64,000 bases of DNA from Betaproteobacteria bacterium (GTDB lineage: Bacteria > Pseudomonadota > Gammaproteobacteria > Burkholderiales > SG8-39), in the NCBI GenBank assembly GCA_029883975.1, contig JAOUIL010000005.1, forward strand, positions 1 through 64,000, given 5' to 3'. Under the pieces are notes generated by a model. That model was not told the DNA's origin, ran no database searches, and saw only the letters and a list, made by a program, of their open reading frames with translations. Made by a program: the position numbers and the translations under genes. Below are positions 54,759 to 62,700 of the stretch, piece by piece. Numbering within the stretch: the first letter of the stretch is position 1; every line of letters begins with the position of its first letter.

Positions 54759-55130
54759 ATGAGCGAGGAAAAGAACGTCCTCGGCGGCGCGCTGATGGCC
54801 TGCAGCTACGCGCCGCTCACCGGGTACTTCCGCGACGGCAGCTGCGCCACGCACGGCGAGCAGGGCGTGGCGCACCTGGTGTGCGTCCGCGCGACGCGCG
54901 AATTCCTCGAGTTCAGCGCGGCGCGCGGCAACGATCTCGTCACGCCGCGCCCCGAGTTGCGCTTCCGCGGCCTGGCGCCCGGGGACCGCTGGTGCCTGCA
55001 CGTGCTGCGCTGGGTGGAGGCTTGGCGCGCTGGCGCCGCGCCGCAGGTGGTGCTCGAGGCGACGCACGAGGGCGTGCTGGATTACGTGCCGCTCGCCGCG
55101 CTCAAGGAGCGCGCGCTCGACCTGAACTAG
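54759..55130 (+). CDS. DUF2237 family protein
   Basis: The 123-residue protein has the DUF2237 pattern N-V-L-G-G-A-L-M-A-C-S-Y-A-P-L-T-G-Y-F-R-D-G-S-C, and later G-D-R-W-C-L-H-V-L-R-W-x-E-A. Four cysteines are conserved in this group. The function is unknown. It is divergent from the 2-oxoacid oxidoreductase operon and convergent with the Crp/Fnr gene, overlapping its end by four bases. The ATG at 54759 gives the conserved start; the earlier in-frame ATG at 54693 lies in the regulatory region. Confidence 0.85.
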   Translation: MSEEKNVLGGALMACSYAPLTGYFRDGSCATHGEQGVAHLVCVRATREFLEFSAARGNDLVTPRPELRFRGLAPGDRWCLHVLRWVEAWRAGAAPQVVLEATHEGVLDYVPLAALKERALDLN

Positions 55131-55864
55131 GCGCGCCCGCCGGCGAGCGCAGCGAGGCCGGCGCGATCCAGGATCGCAATCTGCGGGCCCGCGACTTCCA
55201 CCAGGCCGCGCGACGTGAGCTCGCGCAGCAGGCGCGACATGGTCTCCTTCTTGACGCCCAGGCGCGCCGCGATGGTCGATTTCGTGGCCGGCAGGCGCAC
55301 CACCCAGGCGCCGTTGCCGTCGGCCTGCGCCGCGCGCGAGTCCAGGTAGCAGGCGAGGCGCTGCAGGCTGCTGTGCTGCGCGCTCGCCTCGAGCTCGCCC
55401 ACCAGCAGCAGCACGCGCTCGGCAAGCGTGCGCGCCAGCGCGACGGCGAAGCCGGCATTGCGCCCCATGAGCTGCCGCACGGGCAGCGAGGGAATCGTCG
55501 CCACCACGCAGTTCGACAATGCGACGAGGTCGACCGGGCAATCGCGCTCGAGCAGCACGGCGGCAAACCCGAAGGAATCGCCCGCTTCGAGGAGGCGCGC
55601 GATCCTCTCCTCGCCGTTGTTGCTCCGCAGCGTCAGTTTTGCCGAGCCTTCGACGAGCGCGACCACTCCGGGCAGGGGCTCTCCGCGCGCGGCGATCGTC
55701 GCGCCACGGCGATACACGCGCAACTGCGAATAGCCCGCAAGTTCATCGACTTCGGGGCGCGCCAGCTGATCGAATGCCGGCAGCCGCGTGATCAGGGCCT
55801 CGAGGATCCTGCGGTCCCTGAAGGGGCGAATGGCAGTCGGGGCGCTCCGGATGCCTTGTTGCAT
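55127..55864 (-). CDS. Crp/Fnr-family regulator, FNR-type recognition helix, no Fe-S cysteines
   Basis: The 245-residue protein has a cyclic-nucleotide-like sensor domain (about 25-145) and a winged helix. The recognition helix near 202-215 holds E207-x-x-S210-R211, the residues that read TTGAT-type half-sites in FNR. Cysteines are only at 109, 119 and 172, so the N-terminal cluster of FNR is missing; a heme/NO-sensing (DNR-like) or other signal is possible. I chose ATG 55864 because a promoter with the same geometry as the gamma gene ends there. Matching boxes precede the 2-oxoacid and cytochrome operons. Confidence 0.9.
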   Translation of the reverse strand: MQQGIRSAPTAIRPFRDRRILEALITRLPAFDQLARPEVDELAGYSQLRVYRRGATIAARGEPLPGVVALVEGSAKLTLRSNNGEERIARLLEAGDSFGFAAVLLERDCPVDLVALSNCVVATIPSLPVRQLMGRNAGFAVALARTLAERVLLLVGELEASAQHSSLQRLACYLDSRAAQADGNGAWVVRLPATKSTIAARLGVKKETMSRLLRELTSRGLVEVAGPQIAILDRAGLAALAGGRA

Positions 55865-55870
55865 TGCATC

Positions 55871-55911
55871 ATGCTGACACTGTGACGGTGGAGGATGTTG
55901 ACGCATGTCAA
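55871..55911 (-). promoter_or_regulatory. Putative autoregulatory promoter of the Crp/Fnr gene
   Basis: GTTGAC-GCAT-GTCAAC at 55897-55912 is a perfect 16-base palindrome of FNR type. On the minus strand, 21 bases separate its core from CAGCAT (55876-55871), which ends six bases before the ATG at 55864. The box is centred 40.5 bases upstream of the ATG, exactly as for the gamma gene. Leaderless, self-activated expression is inferred. Confidence 0.65.
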
Positions 55912-55928
55912 CCGGGACCCCAGAATCG

Positions 55929-55960
55929 GGCGCGCGTTTGATCCAGGTCAAACGCGCGCC
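55929..55960. promoter_or_regulatory. FNR-type box in a 13-base perfect inverted repeat, upstream of the cytochrome operon
   Basis: TTGAT-CCAG-GTCAA at 55938-55951 lies inside a longer perfect inverted repeat whose arms (GGCGCGCGTTTGA and its complement) occupy 55929-55941 and 55948-55960. An AAGAAT -10-like hexamer follows at 55971-55976. The predicted mRNA leader for the monoheme cytochrome gene is about 75 bases. The two boxes in this divergent region are 40 bases apart. A hairpin function is an alternative for the repeat. Confidence 0.62.
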
Positions 55961-56059
55961 GGCGCGTTCGAAGAATCGCGCGGGGCGCACCTTGCCATGA
56001 CCCCGCGCGCCGGGGTAGCGTTCGGCAACAAGAGCAAGACCACAGAGGAGGCCGTACCG

Positions 56060-56401
56060 ATGAAGCGCTCCGTTTCCGTCTGGTCGATGGCAGGCGTCCT
56101 GGTTGCGGGCATCTGGTCAGCGCAGGCGCTGGCGGCCCCGGACGTCGCGAAGGCCGAGTCGCTGATGAAGAAGAGCGGCTGCAACAAGTGCCATGCGCTG
56201 TCGGCCAAGAAGGAAGGCCCGCCCTACAAGGAGACCGCCGCCAAGTACAAGGGCAAGGCGGACGCCGAGCAGAAGCTCTTCACGCACCTCACGACCAATC
56301 CGAAGGTCAAGGTCGAGGGCAAGGAAGAGTTGCACGATTCGCTGAAGACCAAGAACGACGCGGACGTCAAGAACGTCGTCGAGTACATCCTGACGCGCTG
56401 A
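56060..56401 (+). CDS. Periplasmic monoheme cytochrome c
   Basis: The 113-residue protein has a signal peptide (cleaved after about residue 26, A-L-A-A) and one heme site C-N-K-C-H at 41-45. The rest is lysine-rich, as in class I cytochromes that shuttle electrons. A methionine late in the sequence that could be the sixth ligand is not evident, so the axial ligand is uncertain. It is first in the operon ahead of the tetraheme and decaheme genes, a place comparable to MtoD of iron oxidisers. An ACAGAGGAGG ribosome site lies upstream. Confidence 0.88.
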   Translation: MKRSVSVWSMAGVLVAGIWSAQALAAPDVAKAESLMKKSGCNKCHALSAKKEGPPYKETAAKYKGKADAEQKLFTHLTTNPKVKVEGKEELHDSLKTKNDADVKNVVEYILTR

Positions 56402-56408
56402 CCAGGAC

Positions 56409-57008
56409 ATGCTCGGGCGCTTCTGGGGCTACCTCACCACCAAGTGCCAGACGTGCTCGCGCATCCGGCTGGGCATCGGCGTCGCGGTGGTGGCGGTGCT
56501 GGTGGCGGGCGTGCTGATGGCGGCCGGCGCCGCGGGCCTCGCCTGGACCAACACCGAGGGCTTCTGCATCGGCTGCCACGAGATGCGCGACAACGTGTAC
56601 GCCGAGTTCAAGGACACGATCCACGACAAGAACCGCTCGGGCGTGCGCGCCGTGTGCTCCGATTGCCACGTGCCGCGCGAGCCGGTGGCGATGCTCAAGC
56701 GCAAGATGGCCGCGACCTTCGAGATCTGGGGAAAGATCACCGGCGTGATCGACACCAAGGAGAAGTTCGAGAAGATGCGCCACACGATGGCGGTGCGCGA
56801 GTGGACGCGCATGAAGAAGAACAACTCGCAGGAGTGCCGCAACTGCCATCACTTCGAGGCGATGGATCCGGACAAGCAGACAGAGAAGGCCAAGGCGCGG
56901 CACGAGAAGGCGCGCGCCGAGGGCGTCACGTGCATCGACTGCCATTTCGGCATCGCGCACAACGAGCCCGACGGGCCGGGGCCGCAGGAACTGAAGCTGG
57001 CGAAGTAA
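56409..57008 (+). CDS. NapC/NirT/CymA-type tetraheme cytochrome c, inner-membrane anchored
   Basis: The 199-residue quinol-linked cytochrome has one N-terminal membrane helix (about 20-47) and a periplasmic domain. Four heme sites are C53-H57, C83-H87, C143-H147 and C175-H179. CymA-like proteins pass electrons between the quinone pool and periplasmic cytochromes. A further C-x-x-C (residues 13-16) precedes the helix, has no histidine, and so should be cytoplasmic and not heme-bound. It starts seven bases after the monoheme gene. Confidence 0.93.
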   Translation: MLGRFWGYLTTKCQTCSRIRLGIGVAVVAVLVAGVLMAAGAAGLAWTNTEGFCIGCHEMRDNVYAEFKDTIHDKNRSGVRAVCSDCHVPREPVAMLKRKMAATFEIWGKITGVIDTKEKFEKMRHTMAVREWTRMKKNNSQECRNCHHFEAMDPDKQTEKAKARHEKARAEGVTCIDCHFGIAHNEPDGPGPQELKLAK

Positions 57009-57028
57009 ACGGAGAGGGGAGTCGCACG

Positions 57029-57967
57029 ATGAAAAGATCGATCCTGGCGTACGCAGTGGTGCTGGTCGGATTGATGATTGCGCTCCCTGCGCAGGCGCAG
57101 GCGCCGCGCACCGACAAGGTGCTGAAGGGCGACGCGGCGTGCACGCGCTGCCACGACGAGACCGAGGAGTATCCGGTGCTCGCCATCGGCAAGACCAAGC
57201 ACGGCACCGTCGCCGACGGGCGCACGCCCACCTGCACGAACTGCCACGGCGAGAGCGATACGCACGCCAACAAGCCGGCGGATGCCAAGGAGCGGCCGAA
57301 GCCGGAGCGCATGTTCGGCAAGGCCTCGACGACGCCGATCGAGGCGCGCACCGGCGCCTGCCTTACCTGCCACCAGGGCGGCAAGCGCATTCACTGGCAG
57401 CGCAGCGAGCACGCGGCCGCCGATGTGACCTGCGCTTCCTGCCACCAGGTCCATGCGGCGCACGACGCGGCGCGCGACAAGGTAACGCAGACCGAGGTGT
57501 GCTTCACCTGCCACAAGGAGCAGCGCGCGCAGCTGCGCTGGCCGTCGCGCCACCCGATCGCCGAAGGCAAGGTGGCCTGCTCCGATTGCCACAACCCGCA
57601 CGGCTCGGCCGGCCCGAAGAACCTGGTGCGCGACACGGTGAACGACACCTGCTTCGCCTGCCACATGGAGAAGCGCGGCCCGTTCGTGCGCTCGCACGAG
57701 CCGGTGGCGGAGGACTGCACCATCTGCCACAACCCGCACGGCAGCAGCACGCCGAGCCTGCTCAAGGTGCGCGCGCCGTTCCTGTGCCAGTCGTGCCACC
57801 AGCCTTCGTCGCACCACGCGACCGTGCCCGCGGACAACGCGGTCGGGGGCGCCAATCCGAGCACCGCGCAGGCCGTCATCATGGCGCGCGGGTGCCTGAA
57901 CTGCCACACGCAGATCCACGGCAGCAACAACGCGGCCGACGGCAGCGGCCGCGGGTTCCGTCGCTGA
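57029..57967 (+). CDS. Decaheme c-type cytochrome, MtrA/MtoA/PioA (DmsE) family
   Basis: The 312-residue periplasmic protein has a signal peptide (ending A-Q-A-Q) and ten CxxCH heme sites: C-T-R-C-H, C-T-N-C-H, C-L-T-C-H, C-A-S-C-H, C-F-T-C-H, C-S-D-C-H, C-F-A-C-H, C-T-I-C-H, C-Q-S-C-H and C-L-N-C-H. Size and count match MtrA-type proteins that sit within an outer-membrane barrel and carry electrons across. The barrel gene follows directly. A GGAGAGGGGA ribosome site precedes the ATG. PioA-like proteins often have a long extra N-terminal domain; this one does not, which is closer to MtoA. Confidence 0.95.
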   Translation: MKRSILAYAVVLVGLMIALPAQAQAPRTDKVLKGDAACTRCHDETEEYPVLAIGKTKHGTVADGRTPTCTNCHGESDTHANKPADAKERPKPERMFGKASTTPIEARTGACLTCHQGGKRIHWQRSEHAAADVTCASCHQVHAAHDAARDKVTQTEVCFTCHKEQRAQLRWPSRHPIAEGKVACSDCHNPHGSAGPKNLVRDTVNDTCFACHMEKRGPFVRSHEPVAEDCTICHNPHGSSTPSLLKVRAPFLCQSCHQPSSHHATVPADNAVGGANPSTAQAVIMARGCLNCHTQIHGSNNAADGSGRGFRR

Positions 57968-57979
57968 ATGGGGGACAAG

Positions 57980-60067
57980 ATGAAACCGTGCCTTGCAAAG
58001 TCCTATCCGCTCTCCGCCCTCGCGGCCGCGCTGTGCTGCGCGTTCGGGCCCGCCCTCGCGCAGGATGCCGAGGACATCGCGAGCCTGACCAAGCCCTCGA
58101 GCAATCTCGAGATCGGCATCGGCTACGTATCCGACGACAACCAGCGCTTCGGCCAGTACACCGGCCTCACCGACAAGGGCGGCTACGGTCTCCTTGACAT
58201 CGACATCAACCGCCGCGACGCGCTGACTGGCACCTGGATGCGGCTCACGGGCCGCAACCTCGGCTTCGAGAACCGCGAGATCCGCTTCGAGCACGAGCGC
58301 CAGGGCGACTGGGGCTATTTCCTCGAGTTCAGCCAGACGCCGCGCTTCGATCCGTTCACGGTGACCACGCAGCTGACGGGCATCGGCACCACAGCGCAGG
58401 CCATCACCGGCAGCGCGACGCCGCGCGAATACCACCTCAAGACCGAGCGCGATGCGGTCACCGTGGGATTCGACAAGATGATTGCCAAGGGATTCGGGCT
58501 GCAGGTGAGCTTGCGCAACGAGGAAAAGACGGGTGAGCGCCTGTGGGGCCAGGGCACCTTCGGCACCTGGCGCTTCCTGACCGACCCGATCGACCAGACC
58601 AGCCGGCAACTGGAGGCGAAGCTAAACTACTCTACCGATGCCCTGCAGCTCTCCGGGGGCTACTATGGCACGACGTTCGAGAACAAGAACAACCGTCTCG
58701 ACGTCACCGGCCCGGCCTTGTTCGCGGGCTCGAACGAGATCGCGCTGCCGCCGGACAACGAGTCGCACCAGTTCTACCTCGCGGGCGGCTACAACTTCAG
58801 CAGGGACACGCGCGCCAACTTCAAGCTGTCCTACGGGCGCATCACGCAGAACGAGCTGTTCCCGAACACGCCTGTGGCCGGGGCGCCGACGAGCCTCGAC
58901 GGCCGCATCGACACGACGCTCCTCCAGGGCGGGCTGACGACGCGCGTGACGCCCAAGCTCTCGCTGCGCGCCGACCTGCGCTATGAGGATCGCGACGACA
59001 AGACGCCGATTTTCCGCTACTTCCCGAGCCAGAACACGGCGACCTCCACCAACGACGGCACGAACGAGGCGCGCGACATCCAGACCACTTCGGGCAAGAT
59101 CGAAGCCAAGTACCGGCTGCCGAACAACTTCAACCTGACCGGCGGGCTCGACTACGTCGAGAAGAAGCGCAACAGCCCGCCCGTGCGCTCCGTCGACTTC
59201 CGCGAGACGACCGACGAGACCGCGGTGCGCGCCGAGCTGCGCCGCACGATCTCGGAGACACTGAGCGGCGCGGTATCTGCCATCGTCAGCCAGCGCCGGG
59301 GCTCGGACTGGCTGCCCAACTTGAACAACGGGGGCACGGCCACCACGGGCGACCTGATCGCGCCGCTCCACCTCATTGATCGCGACCGCAACACGATGCG
59401 CTTGACGATGAACTGGATGCCGACGGAGCCGCTGTCGGTGGGTTTCCGCCTCGACTATTCGGACGACGACTACAAGGGACGCAACCTCGTGCCCAACGAC
59501 CTCGGGCCGCGTGAAGGCACTGCGCAGTTCCTGTCGCTGGACGCGGCCTATCGGTTCAGCGACACGGTACAGGGCACCGCCTGGGGCTCGCGCGGGGAGA
59601 ACACTTTCAAGAACGCGCTGTGCCAGTCGGCGGCCGTGCCTAACGCCAACACCTGCACTGCGAGCAACGCCAGCCCGGTCTGGGGCGCCGACCTGAAGAA
59701 CATCAGCGATGCGTTCGGGCTTGGCCTCGTCGCGAAGATCACGGCGAAGATCGACCTCACGGCGGACCTGGCCTACAGCAAGGTCAAGGACGAGATGGGC
59801 CTGCAGTCCATCGATCCGGCCAACTCCACCGCCGTCACCGTGCTGCCCGACACCAGCACCAAGATCACGACGCTCAAGCTCTCGGCGAAGTACGCGCTGC
59901 AGCGCAATTCCGCGGTCCGGCTGATCTATGTCTACGACCGGTACGAGACCGACGACTGGACCTGGGCGAACTGGAACTACTCGCCGGCCGACGGCGGCAC
60001 GACGGTACGGCAGGACCCGGACCAGAAGGTCAACTTCCTGGGCGTGTCCTACTACTACAGCTTCTAG
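57980..60067 (+). CDS. MtrB/MtoB/PioB-family outer-membrane beta-barrel
   Basis: The 695-residue protein has a signal peptide (ending A-L-A-Q) and many amphipathic beta strands of alternating aromatic and polar residues, ending in Y-Y-Y-S-F, the C-terminal aromatic that Bam recognises. It should sheath the decaheme cytochrome. Shewanella MtrB has an N-terminal C-x-x-C; the mature part here lacks it and has only two cysteines, about ten residues apart, near residues 550-560. I chose ATG 57980, which has GGGGGAC before it, over 57968. No outer-surface MtrC-type cytochrome gene follows. Confidence 0.92.
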   Translation: MKPCLAKSYPLSALAAALCCAFGPALAQDAEDIASLTKPSSNLEIGIGYVSDDNQRFGQYTGLTDKGGYGLLDIDINRRDALTGTWMRLTGRNLGFENREIRFEHERQGDWGYFLEFSQTPRFDPFTVTTQLTGIGTTAQAITGSATPREYHLKTERDAVTVGFDKMIAKGFGLQVSLRNEEKTGERLWGQGTFGTWRFLTDPIDQTSRQLEAKLNYSTDALQLSGGYYGTTFENKNNRLDVTGPALFAGSNEIALPPDNESHQFYLAGGYNFSRDTRANFKLSYGRITQNELFPNTPVAGAPTSLDGRIDTTLLQGGLTTRVTPKLSLRADLRYEDRDDKTPIFRYFPSQNTATSTNDGTNEARDIQTTSGKIEAKYRLPNNFNLTGGLDYVEKKRNSPPVRSVDFRETTDETAVRAELRRTISETLSGAVSAIVSQRRGSDWLPNLNNGGTATTGDLIAPLHLIDRDRNTMRLTMNWMPTEPLSVGFRLDYSDDDYKGRNLVPNDLGPREGTAQFLSLDAAYRFSDTVQGTAWGSRGENTFKNALCQSAAVPNANTCTASNASPVWGADLKNISDAFGLGLVAKITAKIDLTADLAYSKVKDEMGLQSIDPANSTAVTVLPDTSTKITTLKLSAKYALQRNSAVRLIYVYDRYETDDWTWANWNYSPADGGTTVRQDPDQKVNFLGVSYYYSF

Positions 60068-60104
60068 CGCAGGCCCGGTCCGTTGCAGTCGCGCGGCGCA
60101 TGCC

Positions 60105-60136
60105 GCAGGCGCGCGCCGCGCCTGCATTTCCTTTCT
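60105..60136 (+). terminator. Intrinsic terminator after the cytochrome/barrel operon
   Basis: A nine-base perfect stem (GCAGGCGCG / CGCGCCTGC) with a three-base loop is followed by ATTTCCTTTCT. It separates the conduit operon from ccmA. Some readthrough into ccm cannot be excluded. Confidence 0.72.
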
Positions 60137-60149
60137 GCAACAATAGCGG

Positions 60150-60764
60150 GTGCTCGAAGCTTCCGACCTGCACTGCCGGCGCGGCACGCGCACCCTGTAC
60201 AGCGGGCTGTCCTTCGCGCTCGGCGCGGGCGAGCTGCTGCGCGTCGCGGGCGAGAACGGCAGCGGCAAGACCACGCTGCTCAAGATCCTCTGCGGGCTGC
60301 TCGACCCCGACGCGGGCGAGGTGCGCTGGCGCGGCGAGCCGATCCGGCGCCTGCGCGAGGAGTTCCACCGGCAGCTCGTGTTCCTCGGCCATGCGCCCGC
60401 CGTCAAGGACGAACTCACTGCGGCGGAGAACCTCGCCATCGCCTGCACGCTCGCCGGCCGGCCCGCGTCGATGCAGGACGTGCGCGAGGCGCTGGCGCGC
60501 TACGGCCTGCGCGAAGATTCCGCGCCGGTGCGGCGCCTGTCGCAGGGCCAGCGGCGCCGGGCGGCCCTTGCGCGCCTGATGCTGAGCGCCGATGCGCCGC
60601 TCTGGCTGCTCGACGAGCCGTTCGCCGCGCTCGACGCGGCTGCCGCGCGGCTCACCGAGGAGCTGATCGCGCGCCACGTGGCCGTGGGCGGCGCGGTGGC
60701 CTACACCACGCACCAGGAAGCGAACATCGACGCTGCCTCGCAGCGCGTGCTCGAGCTGGCATGA
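60150..60764 (+). CDS. ccmA: Heme exporter ATP-binding protein CcmA
   Basis: The 204-residue ABC ATPase drives the CcmABCD step that releases holo-CcmE. The Walker A G-E-N-G-S-G-K-T-T is at 34-42, the signature L-S-Q-G-Q-R-R-R near 130, and Walker B L-W-L-L-D-E-P follows. A GTG start at 60150 is chosen; no ATG or ribosome site is close. Its stop overlaps the ccmB start by four bases. Confidence 0.95.
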   Translation: MLEASDLHCRRGTRTLYSGLSFALGAGELLRVAGENGSGKTTLLKILCGLLDPDAGEVRWRGEPIRRLREEFHRQLVFLGHAPAVKDELTAAENLAIACTLAGRPASMQDVREALARYGLREDSAPVRRLSQGQRRRAALARLMLSADAPLWLLDEPFAALDAAAARLTEELIARHVAVGGAVAYTTHQEANIDAASQRVLELA

Positions 60765-61429
60765 TTGCGGCGGCGCGCACCATCCTCGCGCGCGACCTGC
60801 GCATCGTGCTGCGCCGGCCGGGCGACGCGGCCACGGCGCTGCTTTTCTTCGTCATCGTGGCGAGCCTGTTTCCGCTCGGCGTGGGCGCCGAGCCGAACCT
60901 GCTGCGCGCGGTGGCGCCGGGCGTCATCTGGGTGGCGGCGCTGCTCGCCTCGATGCTGTCGCTCGCGCGCCTGTTCGCCGCCGACCACGCCGACGGGACC
61001 CTGGAGCAGCTGCTGCTTGGCTCCGCGCCGCTCGGCGTCGTGTCCGCCGCCAAGGTGCTCGCCCACTGGCTGGTTTCCGGCCTGCCGCTGGTGGCCATCG
61101 CGCCGCTGATCGCCTTGCAGTACGATCTCGCGCCCGAGCTGTACGGCACGCTTGCCTTATCATTGCTGCTGGGCACGCCGGTGCTCGGCTTCATCGGCGC
61201 GATCGGCGCGGCGCTGACGCTGGGCTTGCGCGGCGCGGGCGTGCTGCTCGCGCTGCTGGTGCTGCCGCTGTACGTGCCGGTGCTGATCCTCGGCGCGGGC
61301 AGCGTCGAGATGGTATCCGCGGGCCTGGCGCCGGACGGCCAGCTGCTGCTGCTCGCGGCGCTGCTGGTGGTTTCTGCGGCCTTCGCCCCCTGGGCGATCG
61401 CCGCGGCCTTACGGATTTCTACGGAATGA
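60761..61429 (+). CDS. ccmB: Heme exporter permease CcmB
   Basis: The 222-residue membrane protein has about six hydrophobic segments and works with CcmA. Family features include R-D-L-R-I-V-L-R-R-P at the start and F-A-A-D-H-A-D-G-T-L-E-Q-L-L-L after the second segment. Start and stop each overlap their neighbours by four bases. The upstream part of the open frame is out of family. Confidence 0.94.
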   Translation: MIAAARTILARDLRIVLRRPGDAATALLFFVIVASLFPLGVGAEPNLLRAVAPGVIWVAALLASMLSLARLFAADHADGTLEQLLLGSAPLGVVSAAKVLAHWLVSGLPLVAIAPLIALQYDLAPELYGTLALSLLLGTPVLGFIGAIGAALTLGLRGAGVLLALLVLPLYVPVLILGAGSVEMVSAGLAPDGQLLLLAALLVVSAAFAPWAIAAALRISTE

Positions 61430-62130
61430 GCACAGCCATCCGCTGGTTCTGGTTCGCCTCCCCGCAGACGTTCTATCCGCTCGCGGGCGCGATCGCGCGC
61501 GTGAGCGCGGTGGGCGCCGCGTTGCTCGTGGCCGCCGGGCTGTACGTCGGCTTCTTCGTCGCGCCGACGGACGCGCAGCAGGGAGAGGTCTACCGCGTGA
61601 TCTTCATTCACGTGCCCGCCGCCTGGATGTCCATGTTCCTATACGTGGTGATGGCGTTCTGGGCGGCCATCGGCCTCGCGTTCAACACGCGCCTGTCGGC
61701 CATGATGGCGAGCGCCATCGCGCCCACCGGGGCGCTGTTCACCTTCGTCGCGCTGTGGACCGGCGCGCTGTGGGGGCGGCCGACCTGGGGCACCTACTGG
61801 GTGTGGGACGCGCGGCTCACCTCGGAACTTATCCTGCTGTTCCTGTATCTAGGGTTCATGGCGCTGCAGGCGGCGATCGACGACGCGCGCCGCGCCGACC
61901 GGGCGGGCGCGGTGCTGGCGATCGTCGGCGTGGTCAACGTGCCGATCATCTACTATTCGGTGCAATGGTGGAACACGCTGCACCAGGGGGCCTCCGTCAG
62001 CCTGACGCGCGCGCCGAGCATGGCGAGCACCATGCTCGCCGGCATGCTGCTGATGGCGCTGGCGTTCTGGCTGTACAGCATCGCCGCGACGCTCGCGCGC
62101 GTGCGTTGCATCATCCGGGAGCGTGCATGA
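61426..62130 (+). CDS. ccmC: Heme-handling protein CcmC
   Basis: The 234-residue membrane protein has six predicted helices and the tryptophan-rich heme site W-G-T-Y-W-V-W-D between helices three and four, with flanking histidines (F-I-H-V-P-A-A-W near 65 and N-T-L-H-Q-G near 185). It loads heme onto CcmE. It overlaps ccmB and ccmD by four bases. Confidence 0.95.
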   Translation: MSTAIRWFWFASPQTFYPLAGAIARVSAVGAALLVAAGLYVGFFVAPTDAQQGEVYRVIFIHVPAAWMSMFLYVVMAFWAAIGLAFNTRLSAMMASAIAPTGALFTFVALWTGALWGRPTWGTYWVWDARLTSELILLFLYLGFMALQAAIDDARRADRAGAVLAIVGVVNVPIIYYSVQWWNTLHQGASVSLTRAPSMASTMLAGMLLMALAFWLYSIAATLARVRCIIRERA

Positions 62131-62267
62131 GCTGGGGAAGCTGGGGCGAGTTCTGGGCGATGGGCGGCAAGGGCTTCTTCGTGTGGGGCTCGTACGCCGT
62201 GACCTTCGCCTGCCTGGCGCTCGAGGTCTATTTCCTGCGGAGACGATCCCGTGAAGCCAAGACATAA
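62127..62267 (+). CDS. ccmD: Heme exporter small subunit CcmD
   Basis: The 46-residue protein has one membrane helix (about 19-38, [16 protein letters not shown]) after an aromatic N terminus, followed by a basic tail. It stabilises the CcmC-CcmE complex in other bacteria. The start overlaps the ccmC stop, and its end overlaps ccmE by 17 bases. Confidence 0.9.
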   Translation: MSWGSWGEFWAMGGKGFFVWGSYAVTFACLALEVYFLRRRSREAKT

Positions 62268-62700
62268 GCGCCTGGCGGCGATCGCCGTGGGCCTGGCCGC
62301 GCTCGGCGCGGCCGCCGCGCTGGTGCTGTCCGCGATGCGGGAGAACCTGGTGTTCTTCTTCACGCCCTCGCAGGTGGCGGCCAGCGAGGCGCCGCAGGGC
62401 CGCACCTTCCGCATCGGCGGCATGGTGGAGAAGGGCAGCGTGCAGCGCTCCGGCGTCGAGGTGCGCTTCCTGGTCACCGACACCGCGAAGGCAATCCCCG
62501 TGGTCTACAGCGGCGCGCTGCCCGACCTGTTCCGCGAGGGCAAGGGCGTGGTGGCGCAAGGGCAGCTCGGGCCGGACGGCGTGTTCCGCGCGCGCGAGGT
62601 GCTCGCCAAGCACGACGAGAACTACATGCCGCCCGAGGCGGCCGAAGCCGTGAAGCGCGCGCACGAGACAGCCGAGCGCGCGGCGAAGACGCTCAAATGA
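62251..62700 (+). CDS. ccmE: Periplasmic heme chaperone CcmE
   Basis: The 149-residue protein binds heme covalently and hands it to the ligation complex. An N-terminal membrane anchor (about 8-28) precedes an OB-fold domain. The heme-binding histidine H121 is in K-H-D-E-N-Y-M-P, with Y125. The GTG at 62251 lies inside ccmD; size fits the family. Its stop overlaps the ccmF start by four bases. Confidence 0.95.
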   Translation: MKPRHKRLAAIAVGLAALGAAAALVLSAMRENLVFFFTPSQVAASEAPQGRTFRIGGMVEKGSVQRSGVEVRFLVTDTAKAIPVVYSGALPDLFREGKGVVAQGQLGPDGVFRAREVLAKHDENYMPPEAAEAVKRAHETAERAAKTLK

